Below the pieces are notes generated by a model that saw only the letters and a program-made list of their open reading frames with translations, was not told the DNA's origin and ran no database searches. A DNA stretch of 64,000 bases from Acrocarpospora phusangensis (GTDB lineage Bacteria > Actinomycetota > Actinomycetes > Streptosporangiales > Streptosporangiaceae), in contig NZ_BOOA01000039.1 in assembly GCF_016862995.1 (NCBI RefSeq), forward strand, positions 1-64,000. Reading direction: 5' to 3'. This document shows positions 30,060-39,250 of the stretch, in pieces; the first letter of the stretch is position 1; the number at the start of each line of letters is the position of its first letter. A program made the position numbers and the translations under genes.

Positions 30060-30932
30060 TCAGCCGGTGGGCGTCGCGCCTCCGGTGGCGGCGACGACGC
30101 GGCGGTAGACGGCCTTCTCGGCTTCGCGGACGGTGAGGTTGACGGTGACGAAGTCGTCGGAGGGCTCGGGTTCGGCGCCGTCGGCGCGGGCCACCCAGAC
30201 GAGGCCGACGTAGTGGCCCATGGCGTGGCCGCTGGCCTCGGAGTAGCCGGGGAAGGCGGCCTGCTCGGGCTTGAGGGGCAGGGTCCAGCCGCCGCGGTGG
30301 AGGGCCTCCAGGTTGGTGACCAGGGAGTTGGCGGCCTCGGCGTCCCGCAGGTTGAGCAGGGTGTACTGCGCGACGTAGGTGACGCGGGGCGGGGGCTCGG
30401 GAGATCCCGTGGCAGTCGGGGTGGCGGAGGGGCTGGCGGTGCCCGTGGTCTTGGTGGTGACGAACAGGCCGCGGACCGCCTGGGTGCAGCCGGCGGCGGT
30501 CACCTGCTCGATCAGCTCCTGGCCCCAGAGGGCGTCGGCGCAGGCGCCGTCCAGCTTGCGCTGGGTGAGGCGCAGGGCCTGCCGTCCCGATCTGAGGGTC
30601 CGGGTGGAGAAGATCTCTTCGGCGGTGAGGGGTTTCGCGTCCGCCTTGCGGTCGGCGATGGGGGCGAACTGCTTGAGGGACGGCCAGGACTGGTACTCGG
30701 CGGGCCTGGCCTGGCCGAGGGCGGAACCGGCGGAGATCGAGGTGGGCGCGGCGGCGGTGCCGTTGATGCCGTCCACGGCCAGGCTCAGCAGCAGGGCCAC
30801 GACCAGGAACGCGGCCACGCCGCCGAGCCCCAGCAGGACCTTCTGCTGCACGGGCGTGAGGCCGAGTTCGGCCAGGCGGGACTCGCTCCAGCGGTCCTGC
30901 GTGGCCGCCGGACGTCGTTTGCGGGCGCTCAT
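30060..30932 (-). CDS. Single-pass membrane protein, paralogue of the lipoprotein
   Basis: A 290-residue protein. A basic cytoplasmic start (MSARKRRPAATQD) is followed by one membrane helix (LLGLGGVAAFLVVALLLSLAV) and a long external domain. That domain shares ordered motifs with the downstream lipoprotein (PLTAEEIF, CADALWG, GCTQAVRGLF, LLNLRDAEAANSLV, AMGHYVGLVWVARADG), so the two probably arose by duplication, one lipid-anchored and one helix-anchored. A Thr/Ser/Pro insert (SPSATPTATGSPEPPP) interrupts it. ATG at 30932 overlaps the stop of the VIT1-like gene by four bases. Confidence 0.78.
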   Translation of the reverse strand: MSARKRRPAATQDRWSESRLAELGLTPVQQKVLLGLGGVAAFLVVALLLSLAVDGINGTAAAPTSISAGSALGQARPAEYQSWPSLKQFAPIADRKADAKPLTAEEIFSTRTLRSGRQALRLTQRKLDGACADALWGQELIEQVTAAGCTQAVRGLFVTTKTTGTASPSATPTATGSPEPPPRVTYVAQYTLLNLRDAEAANSLVTNLEALHRGGWTLPLKPEQAAFPGYSEASGHAMGHYVGLVWVARADGAEPEPSDDFVTVNLTVREAEKAVYRRVVAATGGATPTG

Positions 30933-31636
30933 ATGCCGCTGGCTCCGACGATCGAGCCGAGACCCCAGGTCAGCGCGGCCGCGACCGCCCCGACCGTGAG
31001 CTGGCGCAGCCCGCTGAACCACCAGGTGCGGGCGGTCACCCGGGAGACCAGCACGCCCGCGCCGAACAGCGCGACCATGGCCAGCGCGGCCGAGACCCAC
31101 AGCCCGCGCACGCCCGCCAGGTACGGCGCCAGCGGCACCGCCGCGCCCACGGCGAACGCCAGGAACGACGACACCGCCGCCGTGACGGGTGAGGGGAGGT
31201 CGCCGGGGGACACACCCAGCTCGTTCTGGGCGTGCACCTCCAGCGCCTGCACCGGGTCGCGGGAGATCTGCCGCGCGACCTCGGCCGCGAGCGCCGGATC
31301 GACGCCGCGGCTGATGTAAACCTGAGCCAATTCGTCCTGCTCGTCCTCGGGATGGCGGGCCAGCTCGCGGCGCTCGACCGCGATCTCGGCCTGGGCCAGC
31401 TCACGTTGGCTGGCCACCGACACGTACTCGCCTCCGGCCATGGAGAACGCGCCCGCCGCCAGCCCCGCCACCCCCGCCAGGGAGATGACCTTGGTGTTGG
31501 CGGTGCCCCCCGCGACACCCGCGATGAGCGCGAAGTTCGACACCAGGCCGTCCATCACGCCGAACACGGCGGGACGGAGCCAGCCCCCGGTGACGTCGCG
31601 GTGCGAGTGGTGCGCCTCCGCGGCCGGACCGGTCAT
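30929..31636 (-). CDS. VIT1/CCC1 family transporter-like protein
   Basis: A 235-residue membrane protein of the VIT1 family, known in plants and yeast for iron or manganese transport. The N-terminal FGVMDGLVSNFALIAGVAGG and GAFSMAGGEYVSVASQRE are diagnostic. A cytoplasmic Glu-rich loop (residues 75-130) could bind metal, and three further membrane segments follow. It overlaps lgt and the downstream gene by four bases at each end (ATGA), so it is translationally coupled in one operon. The transported ion is not determined. Confidence 0.87.
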   Translation of the reverse strand: MTGPAAEAHHSHRDVTGGWLRPAVFGVMDGLVSNFALIAGVAGGTANTKVISLAGVAGLAAGAFSMAGGEYVSVASQRELAQAEIAVERRELARHPEDEQDELAQVYISRGVDPALAAEVARQISRDPVQALEVHAQNELGVSPGDLPSPVTAAVSSFLAFAVGAAVPLAPYLAGVRGLWVSAALAMVALFGAGVLVSRVTARTWWFSGLRQLTVGAVAAALTWGLGSIVGASGI

Positions 31637-32649
31637 CTGCCGCCTGCCTCCTCCCCCGAGACTCCGGAGGCGGCTTTGGACGTGGCTTTCCCGTCATCGG
31701 GATCGTCGGGATCATCGGATTCGGGGGATTCCGCCGAGTCCGGCACCGCGGGCTCCTCCTCGGCGGAGGCGACCTCGGCGGCCTCGGCCTGCTCCGGGCC
31801 GTGGGCGGGATCGTGGTCCCCGTCCCCGCCGGCCGGGACGATGATCTCCTCGGTGTCCTTGTTCCTGGTCAGCCAGAAGTACGCGAGCGCGCCCACCAGG
31901 ATGACGACCGAGGTCCACTGGTTCAGCCGCAGGCCGAGGATCTCGTGCGCCGGGTCCACCCGCAGGCCCTCGATCCAGAACCGGCCGATGGTGTAGCCCG
32001 CGACGTACAGCGCGAAGAGGCGGCCGTGGCGGAGCGCGAAGCGGGAGCCGAGCAGGATCAGCACGCCCGCGAGCGCGAAGTCCCAGAGCGACTCGTAGAG
32101 GAACGTCGGGTGGTAGGTGGCCGCGCCGGGGACGGTGCCGGGGCGGCCCGGGTCGATCTCCAGGCACCAGGCGTAGTCGCAGGGGCTGCCGAACAGCTCC
32201 TGGTTGAAGTAGTTGCCCCAGCGGCCGATGCCCTGGGCGATGGCGATGCCGGGCGCGAGCGCGTCGGCCACCGCCGTCAGGGAGATGCCGCGCCGCCGGC
32301 AGGCGATCCACACGCCGACACCGCCGAGGGCGATGGCGCCCCAGATGCCGAGACCGCCCTTCCAGATGTAGAGCGCGTCGATCGGCCGGTTCGGGGCGTC
32401 GGCCCCGAAGTACAGCTGCCAGTCGGTGATGACGTGGTAGAGCCGGCCGCCGACCAGGCCGAAGGGCACGGCCCAGACGGCCAGGTCGGTGATGGTGCCG
32501 GGCTGGCCGCCACGGGCCCGCCAGCGGCGCTCGCCGAGCCAGACGGCGACGACGACACCGAGCACGATGCACAGAGCGTAGGCCCGGATGGGGATCGGTC
32601 CGAGGTTCCAGACCCCCTGAGACGGGCTGGGGATGTAGGCGAGGGGCAT
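31633..32649 (-). CDS. lgt: Prolipoprotein diacylglyceryl transferase
   Basis: A 338-residue membrane enzyme that adds diacylglycerol from phosphatidylglycerol to the lipobox cysteine. The Lgt signature GRWGNYFNQELFG is present, and the His/Glu-rich YHPTFLYESLWD follows. About seven membrane segments end near residue 265. The C-terminal 70 residues are acidic and probably disordered (PESDDPDDPDDGK), a common feature in actinomycetes. ATG at 32649 follows TAGCGT by eight bases. A 6-bp hairpin (32656-32671) sits at this point. Many lipoproteins in this window are likely substrates. Confidence 0.94.
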   Translation of the reverse strand: MPLAYIPSPSQGVWNLGPIPIRAYALCIVLGVVVAVWLGERRWRARGGQPGTITDLAVWAVPFGLVGGRLYHVITDWQLYFGADAPNRPIDALYIWKGGLGIWGAIALGGVGVWIACRRRGISLTAVADALAPGIAIAQGIGRWGNYFNQELFGSPCDYAWCLEIDPGRPGTVPGAATYHPTFLYESLWDFALAGVLILLGSRFALRHGRLFALYVAGYTIGRFWIEGLRVDPAHEILGLRLNQWTSVVILVGALAYFWLTRNKDTEEIIVPAGGDGDHDPAHGPEQAEAAEVASAEEEPAVPDSAESPESDDPDDPDDGKATSKAASGVSGEEAGGR

Positions 32650-32733
32650 GTCACAGGACGCTACCGCGTCCGTGAGGCACTCGGGTACGGACGATCGTAA
32701 AGGACCTGTCACAGCCACTCCCCGCGGGCCCGC

Positions 32734-33486
32734 TCACTTGCCCGCCGCCGTGACGGCTTCCCGCAGCTTGGCGGGCACGAACGCGGTCTCGTTGGGCAGC
32801 GCCACGCCGTCCAGCTTCAGCTCGGGGGTGCCGCCGATGTTCTGTTTCCGCAGCACCTCGACGGACTGGTCGGCCTGCGCCTGCGCGTGCTTCTGCGAGG
32901 TCACGCAGGTCGGGAAGGCGGAGTCGGTGACGCCGGACTCCTCGCCCCAGGCCACCAGGTCGTTGAGGGCGAAACCCTCGACGGTCTCGCTCGGCTGGTT
33001 CGCGAACAGCTTGTCGTGGAAGGCCATCCAGTGCTTGCCGTCGGCGATGCAGCGGGCGGCCGCGCCGGCCCGCAGCGAGTTGGACCTGGTCGGCTCCTGC
33101 CGGAAGATCGTCAGCGGGTGGTAGACGACCTTGGCCTTGCCCTCGGCGGCCAGGTTCTTGATCGTGCTGCCGCTGCTGTCCTCCAGCGCCTTGCAGGCCG
33201 GGCACTGGAAGTCCTCGTAGACGTCCAGCACCGGCGCGGTCACCCCGGCCTTGGCCAGGGTGACCGTGCCGTCGCCGTTCACGGTGGCCGGGGGCAGGGC
33301 CAGCGCGGGCTGCTCCGCCGTGTCCTGGGTCGCCGCGTACCAGGAGCCGAAACCGATGGCGGCCACGGCGACCACGCCGACGACGCTGATGGTGACCAGG
33401 CGTTTACGCCGGTCCCGCTTGCGTTCGGCGGCCCGCTGCGCCGCGATGCGATCGCGTGCCGACGCTTCCCGCGCACCCTTGCTCAT
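32734..33486 (-). CDS. Membrane-anchored DsbA-like thiol oxidoreductase
   Basis: A 250-residue protein with a highly basic N-terminus (ERKRDRRKRL), one membrane helix (VTISVVGVVAVAAIGFGSW) and an external DsbA-type thioredoxin domain. The active site is CPAC in YEDFQCPACKALE, and a cis-proline loop appears in IGGTPELKLDG. It probably oxidises or isomerises disulfides in exported proteins. ATG at 33486 overlaps the stop of the MauE-like gene by four bases, so the two proteins are likely partners. Confidence 0.9.
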   Translation of the reverse strand: MSKGAREASARDRIAAQRAAERKRDRRKRLVTISVVGVVAVAAIGFGSWYAATQDTAEQPALALPPATVNGDGTVTLAKAGVTAPVLDVYEDFQCPACKALEDSSGSTIKNLAAEGKAKVVYHPLTIFRQEPTRSNSLRAGAAARCIADGKHWMAFHDKLFANQPSETVEGFALNDLVAWGEESGVTDSAFPTCVTSQKHAQAQADQSVEVLRKQNIGGTPELKLDGVALPNETAFVPAKLREAVTAAGK

Positions 33487-34037
33487 GAATCGTTCCCCTC
33501 GTCGTGATCGTGCAGGTCGTGATGGCCGGGCCGGTCGGCCAGGCCCAGGACGGAGTCGAGGGCCAGCCGGCCGGGCGGGAAGCGGGCGGCCCAGGCCGCG
33601 CACAGCACGAGCCCGCCGTCGCGGAGCATCTCCGTGAGGTAGCCGGGGTCCTGGCCGGCCGCGAGCGTGCCGTCGCCGCCGAAGCAGCCGCAGTCGATGC
33701 GCAGCCCCCGCGCCCACGCCGAGGCGATGCCGGCCACGAAGGCGAGCATGAGCAGCCCGGCCACGACGGCCGAGACACGGGTGAGCAGGCCCAGGACAAG
33801 CAGCGCTCCGAGGACGATCTCCAGGATGGGCAGGCCGTAACCCACGGCCGTGGCGACCCCGCCCGGCAGCAGCTCGTACGCCTTGACCGCCTGCACCGAG
33901 AGGGCAGGGGCGCCGATCTTGAGCCAGCCCGCGGCGATGAGCACGCCGCCGAGCATGAGCCTGGCGAAGGTCGTCACCCAGGGTACCGCTACATCAGCGG
34001 AGAGTGACCATCGGGGAGCAGGAACTTCCGCTGCCAC
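33483..34037 (-). CDS. MauE/DoxX-like membrane protein
   Basis: A 184-residue protein with four membrane segments. The conserved RIDCGCFGG element between helices 3 and 4 is typical of the MauE family, whose founding member helps disulfide formation during methylamine dehydrogenase maturation. The CxC pair may exchange electrons with the DsbA-like protein encoded by the overlapping next gene. The C-terminus is His/Asp-rich (HHDLHDHDEGND) and could bind metal. The GTG start is supported by AAGGAG eight bases upstream. There are no mau genes nearby, so a general redox role is more likely. Confidence 0.83.
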   Translation of the reverse strand: MAAEVPAPRWSLSADVAVPWVTTFARLMLGGVLIAAGWLKIGAPALSVQAVKAYELLPGGVATAVGYGLPILEIVLGALLVLGLLTRVSAVVAGLLMLAFVAGIASAWARGLRIDCGCFGGDGTLAAGQDPGYLTEMLRDGGLVLCAAWAARFPPGRLALDSVLGLADRPGHHDLHDHDEGNDS

Positions 34038-34157
34038 GTGAGGAACTCCTTCTACTGGCGGCCGGGGCGGCCACCGCCCACGAAACCTATTGGACCAAGC
34101 TCACCACGGACTCGATAAGAGCTGAGTAAGCCGCGAGTGAACCCCGCATAATACCTC

Positions 34158-34197
34158 AAAAAGGACAAAACGGCCGACCCCCTGTGGGGGCCGGCCG
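34158..34197 (-). terminator. Rho-independent terminator of the trp operon
   Basis: On the minus strand a 12-bp stem with one G-T pair (plus arms 34171-34182 and 34186-34197) and loop ACA is followed by TTTTGTCCTTTTT. It starts 18 bp after the trpA stop. Confidence 0.92.
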
Positions 34198-34214
34198 TGG
34201 CACGAGCGGATGGA

Positions 34215-35012
34215 TCAGCGGCGGCGCACACCCGCCGCGAGCTCGGCGGCGAGCTCGCGCACCGCGAACAGGCCGGCGGCCTCGTCGGGGGCGTCCAGCA
34301 GGCGCCGGATGAAGGCGGAGCCGACGATCACGCCGTCCGCGTACGCGGCCACCTCGGCCGCCTGGGCGCCGTTGCCGACCCCGAGGCCCACGCAGACCGG
34401 CAGCGCGGTGTGCGCCTTGGTCCGCTTGACCAGGCCCTCGGCGGCGGCCCCGACCGACTCGCGGGCGCCGGTCACGCCCATCAGCGAGGCGGCGTAGACG
34501 AAGCCGGTGCAGCAGTCCGCGACGATGCCGATGCGCTCCTCGGTGGAGCTGGGCGCGACCAGGAACACGGTGTCGATGCCCGCGGACCGGCTGGCCTCCC
34601 GCCACGGCCCGGCCTCTTCCGGCGTCAGGTCGGGCGTGATCGTGCCCACCCCGCCCGCGTCGGCCAGGTCCCGGGCGAAGCGCTCCGCGCCGTACTGGTC
34701 GATGGGGTTCCAGTAGGTCATGACCAGGGTGGCCGCGCCCGTCCTGGCCACGCCCTCGACGGTCCGCATCACGTCGGCGATCCGGGTGCCGTTGGTCAGC
34801 GACCGGTGCACCGCGTCCTGGATGGTCGGCCCGTCCATCAGCGGATCCGAGTACGGCAGGCCGATCTCGATCACGTCGCAGCCCGCGTCCACCATGGCGG
34901 AGGCGGCGGCGACGGCCCCCTCCTTGGTCGGGAACCCGGCGGGCAGGTAGCCCACCAGCGCGGCGCGGTCCTCGGATCGGGCCTTCTCGAAGACCGCGGC
35001 AAGAGATGTCAT
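34215..35012 (-). CDS. trpA: Tryptophan synthase alpha subunit
   Basis: A 265-residue TIM barrel that cleaves indole-3-glycerol phosphate to indole, passed to TrpB. Catalytic Glu lies in CDVIEIGLPYSDPLMDGP and Asp in the same loop. The phosphate-binding end is YADGVIVGSAFI. It follows trpB by 16 bp and is the last gene before the terminator. Confidence 0.96.
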   Translation of the reverse strand: MTSLAAVFEKARSEDRAALVGYLPAGFPTKEGAVAAASAMVDAGCDVIEIGLPYSDPLMDGPTIQDAVHRSLTNGTRIADVMRTVEGVARTGAATLVMTYWNPIDQYGAERFARDLADAGGVGTITPDLTPEEAGPWREASRSAGIDTVFLVAPSSTEERIGIVADCCTGFVYAASLMGVTGARESVGAAAEGLVKRTKAHTALPVCVGLGVGNGAQAAEVAAYADGVIVGSAFIRRLLDAPDEAAGLFAVRELAAELAAGVRRR

Positions 35013-35028
35013 ATCAGCGCCCTGGAGC

Positions 35029-36278
<1,250 letters not shown>

Positions 36279-36282
<4 letters not shown>

Positions 36283-37100
36283 GGCTTCTCCTGCTGCCGT
36301 TCCTGCCGGGATGACGGGTGCGCGCCCGCGGTGACCAGGTCGTTGACCGCGGCCCTCGGGTCCTTGCCGGTGACCAGGCTCTCCCCCACCAGCACCGCGT
36401 CGGCGCCGGCGCGGGCGTAGGCCAGCAGGTCGTGCGGGCCGCGCACACCGGACTCCGCGATCTTGATGATCCCGTCCGGGATCTTCGGGGCCAGCTTGGC
36501 GAAGACGTCCCGGTCCACCTGGAGCGTCCTCAGGTCGCGCGCGTTCACCCCGATGATCTTAGCGCCCGCGGCCACGGCCCGTTCAAGCTCTTCCTCGGTG
36601 TGTACCTCGACCAGCGGGGTCAGCCCGATGGACTCGGCCCGCTCGATCAGCGAGACCAGGGCCTCCTGCTCCAGCGAGACGACCATGAGCAGCGCCAGGT
36701 CCGCGCCGTAGGCGCGCGCCTCCCAGAGCTGGTAGGAGCTGACGATGAAGTCCTTGCGCAGGATGGGCACGTCCACCCGGGCCCGCACGGCGGCCAGGTC
36801 GGCGAGGCTGCCGCCGAACCTGCGGCGCTCGGTGAGCACGCTGATCACGTGCGCGCCGCCGGCCTCGTAGTCGGCGGCCAGCGCGGCCGGGTCGGCGATG
36901 GCCGCGAGCGCGCCCTTGGACGGGCTGGACCGCTTCACCTCGGCGATCACCGAGACCCGGTCGCCGGCCAGCGCCGCGCGCGCGTCGCGGGGGGCCGGCG
37001 CTCGTCCGGCGCGCTGCTTGAGCTCGTCGATCGACACGGTCTTCTGCCGTTCGGCGAGGTCCTCCCGGACCCCTTCGATGATCTCGTCGAGAACGCTCAC
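36279..37100 (-). CDS. trpC: Indole-3-glycerol phosphate synthase
   Basis: A 273-residue monofunctional TrpC. The signature [14 protein letters not shown] contains the catalytic lysine, and [13 protein letters not shown] and [13 protein letters not shown] follow. GTG at 37100 gives the usual family N-terminus ([18 protein letters not shown]); the frame extends upstream without similarity. It overlaps trpB by four bases. No trpF is seen, in line with PriA-type HisA in this window taking that step. Confidence 0.95.
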
Positions 37101-37218
37101 GAACTCCGGGTCCCTCCGATTGACTGCGCTCGCGGGACCGCGCGTGCTCTCCGCGCGCACCCCGCCCTGCCCTGCCGATGGTATCGGCCCTCCCGGCCGC
37201 GCCCGGCCACCGGGTGCG

Positions 37219-37623
37219 TCACGGCGCGAGAATTCGCCCGGCGGGAAGATTGCGCGCGACCCAGAAGAGCAGGGCCGCGGCCACGAACCCCCAGGCGAAG
37301 ACTGGCCTGGCCAGGACCGTGCTCATCCGCCTTCCGGTCCAGGCCGCGAGGGCCCAGCGCGCCCACAGGTAGACCAGCACGGGCGCGGTCAGCGTGAACA
37401 GCGGGTTGAGGTCCAGGGCGGCCAGCGGGTCGCCGTGCGCCAGGGCGTGCACGGCGCGCAGGGTGCCGCAGCCGGGGCAGTAGAACCCGCTGACCGCGAG
37501 GAACGGGCAGACCGGGTAGTGCCCGGGCGCGTTCGGGTCGACGGCCGCGACGTATCCGGTGGCCGCCAGCGTGACCGCCGCCACCGCCGCGGGCGCGAGC
37601 CGGCGGCGCGTCACCGTCTTCAT
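37219..37623 (-). CDS. DUF2752 family membrane protein
   Basis: A 134-residue protein with about three membrane segments. The family hallmark [22 protein letters not shown] contains three cysteines on the outer side after the first helix, followed by the conserved [18 protein letters not shown]. Function is unknown in the family; the CPGCG pattern suggests metal or redox chemistry. It lies between trpC and a DUF4190 gene on the same strand. Confidence 0.87.
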   Translation of the reverse strand: MKTVTRRRLAPAAVAAVTLAATGYVAAVDPNAPGHYPVCPFLAVSGFYCPGCGTLRAVHALAHGDPLAALDLNPLFTLTAPVLVYLWARWALAAWTGRRMSTVLARPVFAWGFVAAALLFWVARNLPAGRILAP

Positions 37624-37661
37624 CAGGGCAGCCTAGCCGGGCCCGCCCGGCGGAGCCGCGA

Positions 37662-38228
37662 TCAGTAGTTGAAGTCGGACGAGGGGACCGCCTCGGCGAT
37701 GCCGATCAGGGCCAGGATGGCGGCGCCGAACGCCAGCCAGAGGATGACCCAGAGCGCGATCGTGATGTAGGAGGTGACCAGGCCGGCCACGGCCATGCCG
37801 CGCCCCTCCTCGCCGCTCTCCTTGATCCGCGCCATCGCGATGTGCCCGAAGATCGCGCCCAGGATGCTGGTGACGCCGCAGAGCAGCAGGCCGACGATGC
37901 CCATCACCAGGGACGCGACCGCCAGGCCGTTGGTGGGGCGCTGCGGAGGGTAGCCGTAGCCCTGCTGGTAGCCGGGCTGGGCGTAGGACTGCTGGTAGCC
38001 GGGCTGCTGGTAGGCGTCGTAGCCGCTGGGCTGGGTGTAGCCGGGCTGCGGCTGGCCGTACGGGTCGTAGCCGGGCTGCTGGCCGTAACCGGGCTGGCCG
38101 TAGCCGGGCTGCTGGCTGCCGTACCCCTGATCCCCGTAACCGGGCTGTCCCCCGTAGCCGGGCTGCTGCCCGTAGCCGGGCTGGCCGCCGTGCTCCCCGG
38201 TGTCGCCCGGCTGGTTCCCGTAACTCAT
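37662..38228 (-). CDS. DUF4190 membrane protein with QPGYG repeats
   Basis: A 188-residue protein. Residues 1-95 are low-complexity repeats of [10 protein letters not shown] and related units, rich in Gly, Tyr, Gln and Pro, which look disordered and prion-like. Residues 98-185 form a DUF4190 domain with two membrane helices ([20 protein letters not shown] and a second near the end) joined by [18 protein letters not shown]-type residues. AGGAG lies eight bases before ATG. In actinomycetes such proteins are often assigned to cell-envelope or division roles, but none is shown here. Confidence 0.85.
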   Translation of the reverse strand: MSYGNQPGDTGEHGGQPGYGQQPGYGGQPGYGDQGYGSQQPGYGQPGYGQQPGYDPYGQPQPGYTQPSGYDAYQQPGYQQSYAQPGYQQGYGYPPQRPTNGLAVASLVMGIVGLLLCGVTSILGAIFGHIAMARIKESGEEGRGMAVAGLVTSYITIALWVILWLAFGAAILALIGIAEAVPSSDFNY

Positions 38229-38330
38229 GTGAATGACTCCTAGCGGTCATCGTGAGAGGTGCGGGCGGCAGCCTAGCGATTTGCACGTATTACTAGGGGG
38301 TTACGCTCAATGTGTGGACAAGTTGTGACC

Positions 38331-38344
38331 AGGCGTGCCCGCCT
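38331..38344 (-). terminator. Short hairpin after the Trp-associated gene
   Basis: A 5-bp exact stem with a four-base loop begins directly after the stop of the 38346-38888 gene. There is no clear T-run, so it is at best a weak terminator. Confidence 0.3.
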
Positions 38345-38345
38345 G

Positions 38346-38888
38346 TCAACGATGCTCGTCGGAGACGGTCGGGTCCAGTCCCGCGTCCAGAGCGTCCCAC
38401 AACTCTCGCTCTCCGGATGCCCTCATCGGCGTACGGCTTCCGCGCGCGGGGGCGGCCCACCGGGTGGCGCGGGCGGCGGCGTACAGACCGGCCAGGACCA
38501 GCAGCGCGCCCCCGGCGACGGCGGCGAGCGGCCAGAAGGTGAGCTCCGCGGTCGCCGCGGCGGAGCCGCCGGGCGCGAGGTCGCCGCCCCAGGCCCGCAG
38601 GGACGCCAGCACGACGGCCGCGCCGCAGAGGGCGACGAGACCGGCCAGGACCGAGCGCCACACGCCGCGGGCGGCGAGCACCGCGACGGCCCCGGCCAGC
38701 CCGGCCAGCGCCACCGGGGTCAGCGAGGCGGCGACTTCGCCGCCGGTCAGGGTCAGGGCGGACGGACTCGGGACGGTGGCGGCGGAGGTAAGCACGGCCC
38801 AGTCCCGGCCGGCGGCCAGCAGCGTGAGCCCGCCGCCGGCCGCGCAGACGGTCAGCCAGAGCGTGACGGCCCGCCGGGCGGGGTTCAC
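38346..38888 (-). CDS. Trp biosynthesis-associated membrane protein
   Basis: A 180-residue protein with four membrane segments, of the actinobacterial trp-operon-associated family (TIGR02234). It has the typical early stretch [39 protein letters not shown] in the second helix and a short polar C-terminus. GTG at 38888 overlaps the hisI stop as GTGA. In related genomes it lies beside trpE and trpC; here trpE is absent and the gene directly follows hisI. The biochemical role is unknown. Confidence 0.85.
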   Translation of the reverse strand: MNPARRAVTLWLTVCAAGGGLTLLAAGRDWAVLTSAATVPSPSALTLTGGEVAASLTPVALAGLAGAVAVLAARGVWRSVLAGLVALCGAAVVLASLRAWGGDLAPGGSAAATAELTFWPLAAVAGGALLVLAGLYAAARATRWAAPARGSRTPMRASGERELWDALDAGLDPTVSDEHR

Positions 38889-39250
38889 GAGAGGGTCACT
38901 TCCAGCGGGTCCGCGTCGAAGCAGGTCCGGTCGCCGGTGTGGCAGGCCGCGCCGACCTGGTCCACCTGGAGCAGGATCGTGTCGCCGTCGCAGTCCAGGG
39001 CGGCGTGCTTGACCCACTGCACGTGGCCCGAGGTGTCGCCCTTCACCCAGTACTCCCCCCGGCTCCGCGACCAGTAGGTCGCCCGGCCCGTGCTGAGGGT
39101 GCGGTGCAGCGCCTCGTCGTCCATCCAGGCCAGCATGAGCACCTCGCCGGTGTCGTGCTGCTGGACTACGGCGGGCACCAGGCCGTCGCGGGTGCGCTTC
39201 AACCGGCCGGCGATCTTCGGGTCCAAGGGCATGCCGTCATTCTGCCTCAT
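38885..39250 (-). CDS. hisI: Phosphoribosyl-AMP cyclohydrolase
   Basis: About 121 residues; the third step of histidine synthesis, opening the purine ring of PR-AMP. Zinc and magnesium ligands lie in [14 protein letters not shown] and [15 protein letters not shown] at 39250 overlaps the stop of the JAB-E1 gene as ATGA; ATG at 39232 is an alternative that gives the more usual N-terminus ([13 protein letters not shown]). It is separated from the main his cluster by some 20 kb and is translationally linked to ubiquitin-like genes on one side and the Trp-associated gene on the other. Confidence 0.94.
   Translation of the reverse strand: MRQNDGMPLDPKIAGRLKRTRDGLVPAVVQQHDTGEVLMLAWMDDEALHRTLSTGRATYWSRSRGEYWVKGDTSGHVQWVKHAALDCDGDTILLQVDQVGAACHTGDRTCFDADPLEVTLS

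Noticed and set aside
37101-37218. trp leader peptide, attenuator or T-box upstream of trpC
   Set aside because: No tandem Trp codons, no T-box motif and no antiterminator-terminator pair were found.
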